This document shows positions 18,011-27,690 of a DNA stretch of 41,416 bases, piece by piece. A program made the translations under genes and the position numbers. Source of the stretch: Bacteroidales bacterium. GTDB lineage: Bacteria > Bacteroidota > Bacteroidia > Bacteroidales > UBA932. The stretch lies in contig JAEEQF010000006.1 of the NCBI GenBank assembly GCA_016285175.1, positions 1 through 41,416 on the forward strand, read 5' to 3'. Under the pieces are notes generated by a model that was given only the letters and a program-made list of their open reading frames with translations, searched no databases and was not told the origin of the DNA. How positions within the stretch are numbered: position 1 is the first letter of the stretch; every line of letters begins with the position of its first letter.

Positions 18011-19786
18011 ATGAAAAAGATAGCTGTTGTTCTGGCTTCCCTCGCTGTAATCGGTTCCGTGGCTTCCTGCGACAAGGCACTGGATGTCAAGAACCCCAAC
18101 AACCAGACCACTTACGACTTCGGCTACACGGAGTCGGACCTGAACGAGGCGCTCATCGCCTGTTATAACCGCATCCGCCTGGAGGGCACCTTCGCCCGCG
18201 TGGGCTACACCCTGGACGCCGTCCGCGGCGACGAGGTGTGGAACTCCTCCCAGCAGTGGTACCTCCCCTACGACAACCTCAATTCCAGCGGCCAGATCGA
18301 TATCGGCGACCAGTGGCCCTGGAGAGACAACTTCCACGTGGTGAACCGCTGCAACCTGGTGCTTTCCCGCATCAACGAAATGGAGAACATCACGGAGAAC
18401 CTGCTGGACATCCAGTGCCAGGCCCTGTTCCTGCGCGGTCTCGCCTACTACACCCTGGCCACCTATTACCAGGAAGTGCCCCTGTTCACGGACTATGCCC
18501 AGTACTCCTCCATCGAGTCCATGTATGCCGAGAACGTGAGCCAGGACCAGATCTTCGACCAGATCGAGCAGGACCTGAGCACCGCGATGCTCACCCTTCC
18601 CAGCCGCGACAAGGGCGGTGAATGGGCCAAGGGCCGTGCCACCAGCGGCGCCGCCGCCGGCTACTATGCCCGCGCCCTGATGTTCCGCCACAAGTATGCC
18701 GAAGCCCTGGCCGTGCTCAAGGACATCATCAACGGCAAGTATGGCCACTATGAGCTCATGCGCGACTACGGCGACAACTTCCGGGAAGGCGCCGCCTACG
18801 AGAACAACGCCGAGAGCCTCTTCGAGGTCCAGTTCCTGGACTACGGGATGGGCGGCTCCGACGAGGAGTGGACCCCGGTGAACATCTCCACCAACGCCAC
18901 GCAGGGCCACGCCGTGGAATCCAACTACGGTTCCCAGGAACTGGGCAGCTGGGGCGACCTGGCAGCCTCTCCCTGGCTGTACAACCTGTTCAAGGCCGAG
19001 CGCTGCACCGACGGTACGCTGGATCCCCGCCTGTACTGGACCATCGTGAGCTACGAGCCCGAGTACAGCGCCTACACCGGCACCACCAACGCAGCCTACC
19101 CGATGGGCGGAGACCCCCGTTCCAACATTGTGTACCAGCAGGAAATCACCGCCACGCCGCGCTCCAACAAGACCCAGGGCGGCCTTTCCATCGCCAAGTT
19201 CACCAACGCCCGCAACAATATCTACCAGAGCATCACTACGGGCCTGCACTGCGGCATCAACCTGCGCCTGATGCGTTACAGCGACGTGCTCCTGCGTGCC
19301 GCCGAGTGCATCAACGAGCTGGAAGGTCCCACGGCCGAAGCCATCGAGTACATCAACATCGTACGCCGCCGCGCCGGCCTCTCAGACCTGTCCCTGGCCG
19401 ATTTCGGCACCGCCGACAAGCTCTTCGAACAGATTGCCAACGTGGAGCGCCCGAAGGAATTCGGTTGTGAGAACGGCCGTGGCATCGACCTCATCCGCTG
19501 GGGCTTCTTCTACGACAAAGGACGCCTGGACCAGATCAAGCAGCACAGCTGCTACATCCTGGATACGGCCGAAGGCACCCCGGTTTCCACCCAGGAACTT
19601 ACCACCAGCACCGCCTCCGACTTTTCCTATAAATACTACAATTCCGGCTACGAGTACTTCCCCATCTTCCAGGGAATCCGTAACGCCAACAAGAACATCC
19701 ACGGGAACTCTGCCAACAACGGTACCGACAACGGTCCCGAATTCCTGCAGAAATACGGTCGCGTGCATCCGGTAACGGCTTTGTAA
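18011..19786 (+). CDS. SusD/RagB-type surface glycan-binding lipoprotein (pair 1)
   Basis: Of three in-frame ATGs (17984, 17999, 18011) the last is chosen because it begins a lipoprotein signal directly (MKKIAVVLASLAVIGSVASC, C20). The mature protein starts LDVKNPNNQTTYDF. It shows the TPR-rich SusD pattern, with ALFLRGLAYYTLATYYQEVPLF, TSGAAAGYYARALMF, LMRYSDVLLRAAECINEL and the C-terminal region YFPIFQGIRN. At 591 residues it is of normal size. It forms the lid over its SusC partner and holds the oligosaccharide at the cell surface. A strong hairpin 30 bases downstream (19816-19853) probably ends or attenuates the operon here. Confidence 0.93.
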   Translation: MKKIAVVLASLAVIGSVASCDKALDVKNPNNQTTYDFGYTESDLNEALIACYNRIRLEGTFARVGYTLDAVRGDEVWNSSQQWYLPYDNLNSSGQIDIGDQWPWRDNFHVVNRCNLVLSRINEMENITENLLDIQCQALFLRGLAYYTLATYYQEVPLFTDYAQYSSIESMYAENVSQDQIFDQIEQDLSTAMLTLPSRDKGGEWAKGRATSGAAAGYYARALMFRHKYAEALAVLKDIINGKYGHYELMRDYGDNFREGAAYENNAESLFEVQFLDYGMGGSDEEWTPVNISTNATQGHAVESNYGSQELGSWGDLAASPWLYNLFKAERCTDGTLDPRLYWTIVSYEPEYSAYTGTTNAAYPMGGDPRSNIVYQQEITATPRSNKTQGGLSIAKFTNARNNIYQSITTGLHCGINLRLMRYSDVLLRAAECINELEGPTAEAIEYINIVRRRAGLSDLSLADFGTADKLFEQIANVERPKEFGCENGRGIDLIRWGFFYDKGRLDQIKQHSCYILDTAEGTPVSTQELTTSTASDFSYKYYNSGYEYFPIFQGIRNANKNIHGNSANNGTDNGPEFLQKYGRVHPVTAL

Positions 19787-19809
19787 TAGCATATCTACAT
19801 ATTTTTCAT

Positions 19810-19853
19810 TAACTTTGTGGGGACGGGACAGGGGTTAGGTCTCCGTCCCCACA
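19810..19853 (+). terminator. Strong hairpin after SusD with overlapping -7-like box
   Basis: TGTGGGGACGG (19816-19826) and CCGTCCCCACA (19843-19853) form a perfect 11-bp stem with a 16-base loop, followed by TAATTTT. A TAACTTTG box (19810-19817) overlaps the left arm by two bases. The hairpin is either the terminator of the SusCD operon or a control element for the next gene. Confidence 0.65.
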
Positions 19854-19865
19854 TAATTTTAAGCT

Positions 19866-21674
19866 ATGCGAATTTCCATACTTTTCACCGGAGCCCTCTG
19901 CGTTGCGCTGGCCGTAGCCGCCTGCACCAAACCAGATGAACCTACCGGCATCCAGACCGATCCCAACGGCGGGACCACTACGCCCTCCACTCCCCCGGAC
20001 CCGGGTCCTTCGGGAGGGGAAACGGGTTACTCCGCCATCCAGCCCACCGCCACCGGCAGCTGGAGCGGCACCGCAGCGGAGCCCAAGGTGACGGACGGCG
20101 TTTCCATCCCTTCCTATGCCGACAGCTATGCCAGCATAGCCGGCTGGGGCAGCAAGGACCAGTGGAACCTGGCCAACGTGCACGACCCTTCCATCGCCTA
20201 CTACAAGGGGTACTACTATATGTTCAACACGGACGCCTCCTACGGCAACGAACACCTGAACGGCAAGGACCACGTCCATTTCCCGGGCAAGCGTTCCAAG
20301 GACCTGGTGAACTGGAGCTATGTTCCCGGTCCCTTCTCGGACGCCCCGGGCTGGGTCTATACCCGCCTGAACGAAATCCGCAAGCGGATGGGGCTGGAGG
20401 CCATCGGCCGGGCCAATCTGTCCTACGGCTACTGGGCTCCCGTCATCCGCACGGTGAAAGTGAACGGGGAGGAACGGCTCCGGATGTATTACTGCATCGT
20501 CATCGACAACTATATCAAGACCGGGAAAAAGACCAGCGAGGCCTTTGACGGTTCCTGGACGGAGCGCGCCTTCATCGGCATGGCCGAAACCACCGCTCCC
20601 GAAACCGGCAACTGGACGGACTACGGCTTTGTAACCACCTCCTCCTCCGACAAGGGCAAGGACGGTTGGGCCCGCCCCAACCAGAACGACTGGGAGGCCT
20701 ATTTCTACTACAATGCCATCGACCCCACCTATCTGGTGGACCCCAAGAGCGGCAAGCACTACCTGATCCACGGTTCCTGGCACAGCGGATTCGCCCTGCT
20801 GGAGCTGAACCCGGAAACGGGCATGCCCGTGAACGACCTGGGAGACCCCTGGGCCGATACGGCCATAGACCTGCGCGTCCGCTACGGGTCCCGGGTGGGT
20901 ACCCGTTCGGCCAATTCCCGCTGGCAGGGCAGCGAAGCCCCGGAAATCATCTATAAAGACGGCTATTACTACCTGTTCATGGCCTACGACGGCCTGGATG
21001 TGCCCTACAATACCCGCGTGGTACGCTCCGAAAACATCGAAGGACCGTACCTGGACATTACCGGCCGCAACTTCACCAACGGCCGCGGGGACTGCTTCCC
21101 CATCGTCACCCATCCCTACAAATTCTCCAAGGGATACGGCTGGGTGGGCATCTCCCACTGCGCCGTCTTCCAGCAGGAAGGGACCGGGGACTGGTTCTAC
21201 GCCTCGCAGGGCCGCCTTCCCGTGAACGTGGGCGGGAACGCCTACAGCAACGCCCTGATGATGGGCCACATCCGCCGCATCGTCTGGTGCCCGGCATCGG
21301 CCGACGAGCTGGACAACCTCTGGCCGATCGCCCTGCCGGAGCGCTATGCCGGCCTTTCCGACAAGAGCGCCGTCAAGGCGGCCGACCTGGCGGGCAAGTG
21401 GGAACACATCAACCTCAAATACGACTACGGCAAGCAGGACGCCTCTTCCAACCTGGAGCTCAAGGCCGACGGAACCCTTTCCGGCGCCCTCACCGGCAGC
21501 TGGAGCTTTGACGAGGCAAAACAGTACCTCACTTTCACCACCGGCGGAAAGAAGGTGGTGCTGGTTGTGGCGAGGGAAGCCGACTGGGAGGCCTCTCCCC
21601 GGACGGCCACCCTGGTTTACGCCGGAACCGAGAAGACCCTCAACGCCACCTGGTGGGGGAAAAAGGTAGAATAA
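19866..21674 (+). CDS. GH43 endo-1,5-alpha-L-arabinanase lipoprotein with C-terminal GH43_C-like domain
   Basis: The protein has 602 residues, with a lipoprotein signal ending AVAAC (C20) and a Pro/Gly/Thr-rich linker (about 30-55) that fits display at the cell surface. GH43 motifs are D107 in VHDPSIAYYKGYYYMF, YGYWAPVIR, D286 in NAIDPTYLVD and E357 in GSEAPEIIYKDGYYYLF. After the propeller, residues about 505-602 form a small beta-rich domain (DLAGKWEHINL, then ADGTLSGALTGSW and NATWWGK). It resembles the C-terminal domain of large extracellular arabinanases such as Bacillus AbnB/Abn2. It would make the first cuts in arabinan outside the cell for SusCD pair 1. It ends 83 bases before the symporter gene, with a new promoter between. 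Confidence 0.9.
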   Translation: MRISILFTGALCVALAVAACTKPDEPTGIQTDPNGGTTTPSTPPDPGPSGGETGYSAIQPTATGSWSGTAAEPKVTDGVSIPSYADSYASIAGWGSKDQWNLANVHDPSIAYYKGYYYMFNTDASYGNEHLNGKDHVHFPGKRSKDLVNWSYVPGPFSDAPGWVYTRLNEIRKRMGLEAIGRANLSYGYWAPVIRTVKVNGEERLRMYYCIVIDNYIKTGKKTSEAFDGSWTERAFIGMAETTAPETGNWTDYGFVTTSSSDKGKDGWARPNQNDWEAYFYYNAIDPTYLVDPKSGKHYLIHGSWHSGFALLELNPETGMPVNDLGDPWADTAIDLRVRYGSRVGTRSANSRWQGSEAPEIIYKDGYYYLFMAYDGLDVPYNTRVVRSENIEGPYLDITGRNFTNGRGDCFPIVTHPYKFSKGYGWVGISHCAVFQQEGTGDWFYASQGRLPVNVGGNAYSNALMMGHIRRIVWCPASADELDNLWPIALPERYAGLSDKSAVKAADLAGKWEHINLKYDYGKQDASSNLELKADGTLSGALTGSWSFDEAKQYLTFTTGGKKVVLVVAREADWEASPRTATLVYAGTEKTLNATWWGKKVE

Positions 21675-21678
21675 AGTA

Positions 21679-21709
21679 GTTGTTTTAACGTTTTAATTGA
21701 TTAACTTTG
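21679..21709 (+). promoter_or_regulatory. Promoter of the symporter-araDAB operon
   Basis: GTTG (21679-21682), a 19-base spacer and TAACTTTG (21702-21709) give a Bacteroidetes promoter with a 3 of 4 -33 match. The -7 box lies within the left arm of an inverted repeat (21703-21738). Confidence 0.55.
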
Positions 21710-21738
21710 TAAGGATAACCGCAAGGACTTACAAAGTT
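21703..21738 (+). promoter_or_regulatory. Inverted repeat over the -7 box of the arabinose operon, candidate operator
   Basis: AACTTTGTAAG (21703-21713) and CTTACAAAGTT (21728-21738) are perfect 11-base inverted repeats, 14 bases apart. Because the left arm holds the -7 box, most of it should not be transcribed. A protein-binding site is thus more likely than an RNA hairpin. Confidence 0.5.
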
Positions 21739-21757
21739 TAAACCATATTTCTAGCTT

Positions 21758-23707
21758 ATGAGTATTCTGGATCAAATCTCGGCTTCAGGTTTCCGGACCA
21801 TCGACCTGGTGATCGTTATGATCTACCTGGCGGTGCTCATTTTCCTGGGCCTGTTCCTTGGACGCAACAAGAAAGGCAAGGAAAAGAGCGCCAACGACTA
21901 TTTCCTGGCAGGCAACACCCTCACCTGGTGGGCGGTAGGCGCCTCCCTGATTGCCGCCAACATCTCGGCGGAACAGTTTATCGGCATGTCCGGCACCTCC
22001 TATGCCGACGGTATCGCCACCGCAGCCTATGAGCTGATGGCGGCCGTCACCCTGGTGGTTATCGGCAAATTCCTCCTGCCCATTATGCTCAAACGCAAGA
22101 TTTTCACCATCCCGCAGTTCCTCCGGGAACGTTACAACGACGGTGTGGGCCTTGCGTTCTCCATCCTGTGGCTGTTCCTGTATGTGTTCGTGAACCTCAC
22201 CTCCGTCGCCTGGCTGGGAGCCCTGGCCATCGAGCAGATCCTGGGCCTGCAGGGTGCCGTGCTGGAGATCGGCAGCCTTACCATCTCCATGCGTATGGTC
22301 ATCGTGGTGTGCCTGTTCCTCATCGCCGGTATCTACTCCATCTACGGCGGTCTGGCCTCCGTGGCCTGGACGGACGTACTGCAGGTTACCTTCCTGGTGG
22401 GCGGCGGCCTCATCACCGCCTGGTTCGCCCTTAAGGCCGTGGGCGGCGGAGAAGGCGCCCTGGCCGGTCTGGGCAACATTTACCACGACCTCACCACCGG
22501 AACCCATATCCACGATACGCACCTGCATCTGGTAATCCAGCAGAGCCACAGCGCCAGCGCCTTCGCCAACGTGCCGGGCATCGCCGCCGTGGTGGGCGGT
22601 GTGTGGCTCACCAACCTGGGCTACTGGGGCTTCAACCAGTACATCATCCAGAAGGGCCTGGCCGCCAAGAGCGTGGAAGAAGCCCAGAAGGGTCTGGTGT
22701 TCGCCGGCTTCCTCAAGATTTTGATCCCCGTGATCGTGTGCCTCCCTGGCATCTGCGCATACTACATTTCCCTCCATCCGGATGCTTTCACCGGCCTGCA
22801 GGGTTCCATCAACGTATCCGACGACGCCTATCCCTGGCTGGTGCGCAACTTCACGCCCGTGGGCGTAAAGGGTCTCACCTTCGCCGCCCTGGCCGCCGCC
22901 ATCATCTCCTCGCTGGCTTCCATGCTCAACTCCACTTCCACGCTGTTCACTATGGACATCTACAAGAAGTACATCAACAAGGAAGCTTCCGACAAGAAAC
23001 TGGTGAACGTTGGCCGTATCACTTCGCTCTGCGCCCTTGTCATCGCCCTCATCGCCGTTAAGCCGCTGCTGGGCAGCTTGGACCAGGCCTTCCAGTACAT
23101 CCAGGAGTATTCCGGCTTCATCTATCCCGGCATCATCATCGTCTTCGGCCTCGGCCTGCTGTGGAAACGTTCCAGCGCCCGTGCCGCCGTGTGGAGCGCC
23201 ATCATCGTCATTCCCCTGGGCATCCTGTTCAAGATTTTCCTGGGCGGCGTGCCGTTCCAGCTCCGTGCCGGTTACATCTTCATCATCCTGCTGGTCTTCC
23301 ACGTGATTATGTCCCTCATAGACCATAAAGTCGTGGATGCCGAGGAGATTACCGCCAAGGACCGCGCCAGTATGACCAAGTGGGCCCGCATCCTGGGCTG
23401 CACCGGCGCGTTCTTCATCCTGCTGGCCGCCATCGTGGTCATCTGGGGCGCCTGCCTCCCTGCCGGTGCCACGCCGGACAACCACTTCATCGCCTATCTC
23501 AACGATATCGGCTTCCAGGCCTTCTTCTTCTTTGGCGCTCTCATCGGCGCCCAGGCCATCTGGCTGTACAGCAATGTATTTGACAAGAAGAAGGATCCCA
23601 AGGCCCTGCCCATCGACCTCAGCCTGTTCCATACCAGCAAGGGTTATAACATCGGCGCCTTCTGCATCATCGCCCTGGTAACCCTGATTTATGTATTCCT
23701 GTGGTAG
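21758..23707 (+). CDS. Sodium:solute symporter (SSS/SLC5 family), probable L-arabinose transporter
   Basis: The protein has 649 residues with about 14 hydrophobic segments across its length and no cleavable signal. SSS hallmarks include [35 protein letters not shown] near the N-terminus, [12 protein letters not shown], and the region [24 protein letters not shown] typical of SglT-like sugar carriers. [30 protein letters not shown] comes later and contains the conserved Na+-site serines. It would bring L-arabinose from periplasm to cytoplasm with Na+. It is first in a tight operon with araD (4 bases on), araA and araB, which supports arabinose as the substrate, although family membership alone allows other sugars. 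Confidence 0.9.
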   Translation: MSILDQISASGFRTIDLVIVMIYLAVLIFLGLFLGRNKKGKEKSANDYFLAGNTLTWWAVGASLIAANISAEQFIGMSGTSYADGIATAAYELMAAVTLVVIGKFLLPIMLKRKIFTIPQFLRERYNDGVGLAFSILWLFLYVFVNLTSVAWLGALAIEQILGLQGAVLEIGSLTISMRMVIVVCLFLIAGIYSIYGGLASVAWTDVLQVTFLVGGGLITAWFALKAVGGGEGALAGLGNIYHDLTTGTHIHDTHLHLVIQQSHSASAFANVPGIAAVVGGVWLTNLGYWGFNQYIIQKGLAAKSVEEAQKGLVFAGFLKILIPVIVCLPGICAYYISLHPDAFTGLQGSINVSDDAYPWLVRNFTPVGVKGLTFAALAAAIISSLASMLNSTSTLFTMDIYKKYINKEASDKKLVNVGRITSLCALVIALIAVKPLLGSLDQAFQYIQEYSGFIYPGIIIVFGLGLLWKRSSARAAVWSAIIVIPLGILFKIFLGGVPFQLRAGYIFIILLVFHVIMSLIDHKVVDAEEITAKDRASMTKWARILGCTGAFFILLAAIVVIWGACLPAGATPDNHFIAYLNDIGFQAFFFFGALIGAQAIWLYSNVFDKKKDPKALPIDLSLFHTSKGYNIGAFCIIALVTLIYVFLW

Positions 23708-23711
23708 CGCT

Positions 23712-24440
23712 ATGTTGGAAGAACTGAAAGAAAAGGTATTCAAGGCCAACCTGGACCTGGTAAAGCACGGGCTGGTCATCTTCACCTGGGGCAACGTGAG
23801 CGCCATAGACCGCAAGAGCGGCCTGGTGGTGATCAAGCCCAGCGGTGTATCCTACGAAACCATGAAAGCTTCGGACATGGTGGTGGTAGACCTGGACGGA
23901 AACGTGGTGGAGGGGGACCTTCGGCCCTCCTCCGACACGCCCACCCATCTGGTTCTGTATAAGGCGTTTCCCAACATCGGCGGCGTGGTGCATACCCATT
24001 CCACCTTCGCCACCGCATGGGCCCAGGCCGGGCGGGACATCCCCAATATCGGCACAACCCACGCCGACTATTTCCACGACGATATCCCCTGCACGCGGGA
24101 CATGAAGAAGGCCGAGGTATTCGGCGAATACGAGAAGGAAACGGGGAACGTGATCGTGGAGCGTTTCAAGGACATCAATCCGGACGATACACCGGCCGTG
24201 CTGGTCAAGAACCACGGGCCCTTCGCCTGGGGCACGGACGCCGATAACGCCGTGCACAATGCCGTGGTGCTGGAACAGGTGGCCAAAATGGCCTTCGTAG
24301 CTTCCTCGGTCCATCTGTGCAGTGCCGTTTACAAGGGCCCCTTCGAATCCAGCCAGCCCTCGATGAACAAGCACCTCATTGAGAAACATTACAGCCGCAA
24401 GCACGGTCCCAACGCCTACTACGGCCAAAAAAAGAAATAA
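23712..24440 (+). CDS. araD: L-ribulose-5-phosphate 4-epimerase
   Basis: The ATG at 23712 lies four bases after the symporter stop and gives [22 protein letters not shown], the usual class II aldolase/AraD opening. The 242 residues include [18 protein letters not shown] and zinc ligands H94 and H96 ([16 protein letters not shown]), with the third at H168 (KNHGPFAWG). The TTHADYF block is typical of AraD over fuculose aldolases. It converts L-ribulose 5-phosphate to D-xylulose 5-phosphate in the cytoplasm, the last arabinose-specific step. The size is close to E. coli AraD (231). Position between transporter and araA supports the call over a related sugar-phosphate epimerase. Confidence 0.95.
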   Translation: MLEELKEKVFKANLDLVKHGLVIFTWGNVSAIDRKSGLVVIKPSGVSYETMKASDMVVVDLDGNVVEGDLRPSSDTPTHLVLYKAFPNIGGVVHTHSTFATAWAQAGRDIPNIGTTHADYFHDDIPCTRDMKKAEVFGEYEKETGNVIVERFKDINPDDTPAVLVKNHGPFAWGTDADNAVHNAVVLEQVAKMAFVASSVHLCSAVYKGPFESSQPSMNKHLIEKHYSRKHGPNAYYGQKKK

Positions 24441-24461
24441 TAACACAAAACTGATACGATT

Positions 24462-25997
24462 ATGGCATTTGAAAATTGCGAATTATGGTGGGTGACCGGT
24501 GCCCAGCTGCTTTACGGCGGCGACGCCGTGGTTGCCGTGGACGGACATTCCAAAGAAATGGTGGCCGGGCTCAACGCTTCCGGCAGCATCCCGGTAAAAA
24601 TTGTCTATAAGGGCACTGCCAACTCCAGTAAGGAGGTGCAGGACGTGATGAACGCCGCCAACAACGCCCCCGAGTGCGTGGGCGTGATCACCTGGATGCA
24701 CACCTTCTCCCCCGCCAAGATGTGGATCAAGGGCCTGCAGGACCTCAAGAAACCCCTGCTGCACTTCCACACCCAGTACAACGCGGAGATTCCCTGGGAT
24801 ACCATCGACATGGACTTCATGAATCTGAACCAGAGTGCCCACGGCGACATAGAGTTCGGCCACATCTGCGCCCGGATGAGAGTGCCCCGCAAGGTGGTGG
24901 TGGGTTACTGGAAGGATCCCGAGGCCCAGCGCCGCATAGCCATCTTCGCCCGCGTAAGCGCCTCCCTGGCCGATGCCCGTAACGTCCGCTGCCTCATGTT
25001 CGGCATGAATATGAACAACGTGGCCGTCACGGACGGAGACCGCGTAGAGTTTGAGCAGCGCCTGGGTTACCACGTGGACTACTGCCCCGTGTCTTCCCTG
25101 ATGGACTACTGGAAGAAGGTTACCCCGGAAGAGACCGAGGCCCTGGTGGAAGAGTACAAGAAGCTCTATACCATTAAGATAGACGAAACCGGCCCCGAAG
25201 TGTACTGGGAGAAGGTGCGCAATGCCGCCCGTGCGGAAATTGCCCTCCGCCGCATCTTGAAAGACACAGGTGCCACCGCTTTCACCACCAACTTCGACGA
25301 CCTGGGAGATGCCGATGTAAACGCTCCTAATTTCGTTGGCTTCGACCAGATCCCCGGCCTGGCCTGCCAGCGCCTCATGGCCGAAGGCTACGGCTTCGGC
25401 GCCGAAGGCGACTGGAAGACAGCCTGCCTGCAGCGCACCCTGTGGGTAATGTCCCAGGGCCTTCCCGGCGGCTGCTCCTTCCTGGAGGACTACACCCTCA
25501 ATTTCGCCGGAGAAAAGAGCTCCTGCCTGCAGAGCCATATGCTGGAGGTGTGCCCGATGATCGCCAGCGACAAACCCAAGCTGGAAGTGCACTTCCTGGG
25601 CATCGGCATCCGCAAGCAGCCCACCGCCCGCCTGGTGTTCACCTCCAAGACCGGCCCCGGTGCCAAGGCCACCCTGGTGGACCTGGGAAACCGTTTCCGC
25701 GTGATTGTGCAGGATGTGGACTGCATCGAACCCAAGCCCATGCCCAAGCTTCCCGTGGCATCGGCCCTGTGGATCCCGCGTCCCAGCTTCGAGATAGGCG
25801 CCTGCGCCTGGATCCTGGCCGGCGGCACCCACCACAGCGCTTTCAGCTATGACATCACGGCCGAATACTGGGGAGACTTCGCCGAATTCACCGGCGTGGA
25901 ATTCCTGCACATCGGCAAAGACACCACCATCCACAAGTTCAAGCGCGAACTGCGGATGAACGAAGTTTACTACCTGCTGAACAAAGCCCTCCAGTAG
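24462..25997 (+). CDS. araA: L-arabinose isomerase
   Basis: The protein has 511 residues, close to the 500 of E. coli AraA. It opens ELWWVTGAQLLYGGDAV. The signature regions TWMHTFSPAKMWIKGL, MDFMNLNQSAHGDIEFG and FDQIPGLACQRLMAEGYGFGAEGDWKTA are all present. Metal ligands expected from E. coli (E306, E333, H350 and a later His) correspond to E315, E342 (FLEDYT), H359 (SHMLEVCP) and the GGTHHS motif at 457-458. The enzyme interconverts L-arabinose and L-ribulose in the cytoplasm with Mn2+. It sits 21 bases after araD and one base before araB, so co-transcription is almost certain. No anomalies are seen. Confidence 0.97.
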   Translation: MAFENCELWWVTGAQLLYGGDAVVAVDGHSKEMVAGLNASGSIPVKIVYKGTANSSKEVQDVMNAANNAPECVGVITWMHTFSPAKMWIKGLQDLKKPLLHFHTQYNAEIPWDTIDMDFMNLNQSAHGDIEFGHICARMRVPRKVVVGYWKDPEAQRRIAIFARVSASLADARNVRCLMFGMNMNNVAVTDGDRVEFEQRLGYHVDYCPVSSLMDYWKKVTPEETEALVEEYKKLYTIKIDETGPEVYWEKVRNAARAEIALRRILKDTGATAFTTNFDDLGDADVNAPNFVGFDQIPGLACQRLMAEGYGFGAEGDWKTACLQRTLWVMSQGLPGGCSFLEDYTLNFAGEKSSCLQSHMLEVCPMIASDKPKLEVHFLGIGIRKQPTARLVFTSKTGPGAKATLVDLGNRFRVIVQDVDCIEPKPMPKLPVASALWIPRPSFEIGACAWILAGGTHHSAFSYDITAEYWGDFAEFTGVEFLHIGKDTTIHKFKRELRMNEVYYLLNKALQ

Positions 25998-25998
25998 T

Positions 25999-27588
25999 AT
26001 GAACGCACGCGAGACCATCGATGCCGGGAAAGCCATCCTGGGCATCGAATTCGGCAGTACCCGCATCAAGGCTGTCCTGATCGACCAGGACCACAATCCC
26101 ATCGCCCAGGGCAGCCACGAGTGGGAAAACCAGTTCGAGGGCGGCTACTGGACCTACAGCCTGGACGCCATCTGGACCGGCTTGCAGAAGTGCTACAGCA
26201 ACCTCCGCGAGGATGTGCGCGTACACTACAACACGGAGATCGTGAGCCTGGGCGCCATCGGCATCAGTGCCATGATGCACGGCTATATGGCCTTCAACAG
26301 CGCCGACCAGCTGCTCGCTCCCTTCCGCACCTGGCGCAACACCAACACCGGTGCCGCCGCCAGGGAGCTGAGCGCCCTGTTCAACTTCAACATGCCGCTG
26401 CGCTGGAGCCTGTCGCACCTGTACCAGTGCATCCTGGACGGTGAGCCGCACGTAAAGGACGTGGTGTTCTTCACCACCCTGGCCGGCTACATCCACTGGA
26501 AACTCACCGGCCGCAAGGTGCTGGGCGTGGGCGATGCCTCCGGCATGATGCCCATCGACGCCAAGACCAAGGACTTTGACGAGCGGCGCATCGCCGCCTT
26601 CGACAAGTTGGTGGCCCCCAAGGGCTATCCCTGGAAGCTGCGGGAAATCCTTCCCAAGGTGCTGCTGGCGGGAGAAAACGCCGGCGTGCTCACGGAGGAC
26701 GGCGCCCGCTACCTGGACATCTCCGGCCATCTGAAGCCGGGCGTTCCGTTCTGCCCGCCGGAAGGCGACGCAGGCACGGGCATGGTGGCCACCAACGCCG
26801 TCAAGCCCCGCACGGGCAACGTATCGGCCGGTACCTCGTCCTTTTCCATGATAGTGATGGAGAAAGACCTGTCCAAGCCTTACGAGGTCATTGACATCGT
26901 CACCACCCCGGACGGCGCCCCCGTGGCCATGGTGCACTGTAACAACTGCACCAGCGACCTAAACGCCTGGGTGAACCTGTTCAAGGAATACCAGCAGCTG
27001 CTGGGCATTCCCGTGGATATGAACGAGGTCTTCGGCAAGCTGTACAACAACGCCCTCAACGGCGATGCCGACTGCGGCGGACTGGTCTCGTTCAACTACT
27101 TCTCCGGAGAGCCTGTAACGGGCCTGGCCGAAGGACGCCCGCTGTTTGTGCGCAACGCCCTGGACAAGTTCAACCTGGCCAACTTCATGCGCGCCCATCT
27201 TTACGCATCCGTATGCGTCCTCAAGATCGGGAACGACGTCCTGTTCAAGGAAGAGAAGGTGAAGGTGGACCGCATCACCGGCCACGGAGGCCTGTTCAAG
27301 ACGCCCGGTGTGGGCCAGCGCGTGCTGGCGGCAGCCCTCAACTCCCCCATCTCCGTGATGGAGACGGCCGGAGAAGGCGGCGCCTGGGGCATCGCCCTGC
27401 TGGCTTCCTACGTGGTGAACAACGCCGGTAAGCTAAGCCTGCCGGAGTTCCTGGACAAGGTGGTGTTCGCCGGCAATACCGGCACCGAGATAGCTCCGGA
27501 CCCGGCCGATGTGGCCGGCTTCGAAGCCTACCTGGCCAACTACAAGGCCGCCCTGCCCGTAGAAGCCGCCGCAGTAAAGTGTAAATAG
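25999..27588 (+). CDS. araB: FGGY-family kinase, L-ribulokinase
   Basis: The protein has 529 residues. The N-terminal ATPase fold begins LGIEFGSTRIKAVLIDQ. Then come SAMMHGYMAF, FRTWRNTNTG, LAGYIHWKLTGRKVLGVGDASGMMP, and the second half with GNVSAGTSSFSMIV, RITGHGGLFKTPGVGQRVLAAAL and ETAGEGGAWGIALLASY. These fit FGGY sugar kinases of the Bacteroidetes ribulokinase type, which differ from E. coli AraB in sequence. It would phosphorylate L-ribulose at the expense of ATP. The gene starts one base after the araA stop and is the last of the operon, with a strong terminator 22 bases on. The family includes xylulose and other kinases, so the substrate rests mainly on context. Confidence 0.92.
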   Translation: MNARETIDAGKAILGIEFGSTRIKAVLIDQDHNPIAQGSHEWENQFEGGYWTYSLDAIWTGLQKCYSNLREDVRVHYNTEIVSLGAIGISAMMHGYMAFNSADQLLAPFRTWRNTNTGAAARELSALFNFNMPLRWSLSHLYQCILDGEPHVKDVVFFTTLAGYIHWKLTGRKVLGVGDASGMMPIDAKTKDFDERRIAAFDKLVAPKGYPWKLREILPKVLLAGENAGVLTEDGARYLDISGHLKPGVPFCPPEGDAGTGMVATNAVKPRTGNVSAGTSSFSMIVMEKDLSKPYEVIDIVTTPDGAPVAMVHCNNCTSDLNAWVNLFKEYQQLLGIPVDMNEVFGKLYNNALNGDADCGGLVSFNYFSGEPVTGLAEGRPLFVRNALDKFNLANFMRAHLYASVCVLKIGNDVLFKEEKVKVDRITGHGGLFKTPGVGQRVLAAALNSPISVMETAGEGGAWGIALLASYVVNNAGKLSLPEFLDKVVFAGNTGTEIAPDPADVAGFEAYLANYKAALPVEAAAVKCK

Positions 27589-27610
27589 CTATTTATCAAG
27601 CGTTTAGATA

Positions 27611-27642
27611 AATACCCTGCTGCACTTATACAGCAGGGTATT
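27611..27642. terminator. Bidirectional terminator between araB and the HTCS gene
   Basis: AATACCCTGCTG (27611-27622) pairs with CAGCAGGGTATT (27631-27642), a perfect 12-bp stem with an 8-base loop between convergent genes. It is the second member of the CCCTGCTG hairpin family. AAATAGCTATTTAT just before it is also close to the flank of the hairpin at 4155. Confidence 0.85.
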
Positions 27643-27690
27643 ATTGTAAGTAACTGATTTACAGCAGGAACCGCAAAACTCCCGGAGGGA

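Noticed and set aside
21785..23836. Open frame of 683 codons opposite the symporter
   Set aside because: Antisense shadow; its Asp/Glu/Gly/His-rich content is the complement of a membrane protein.
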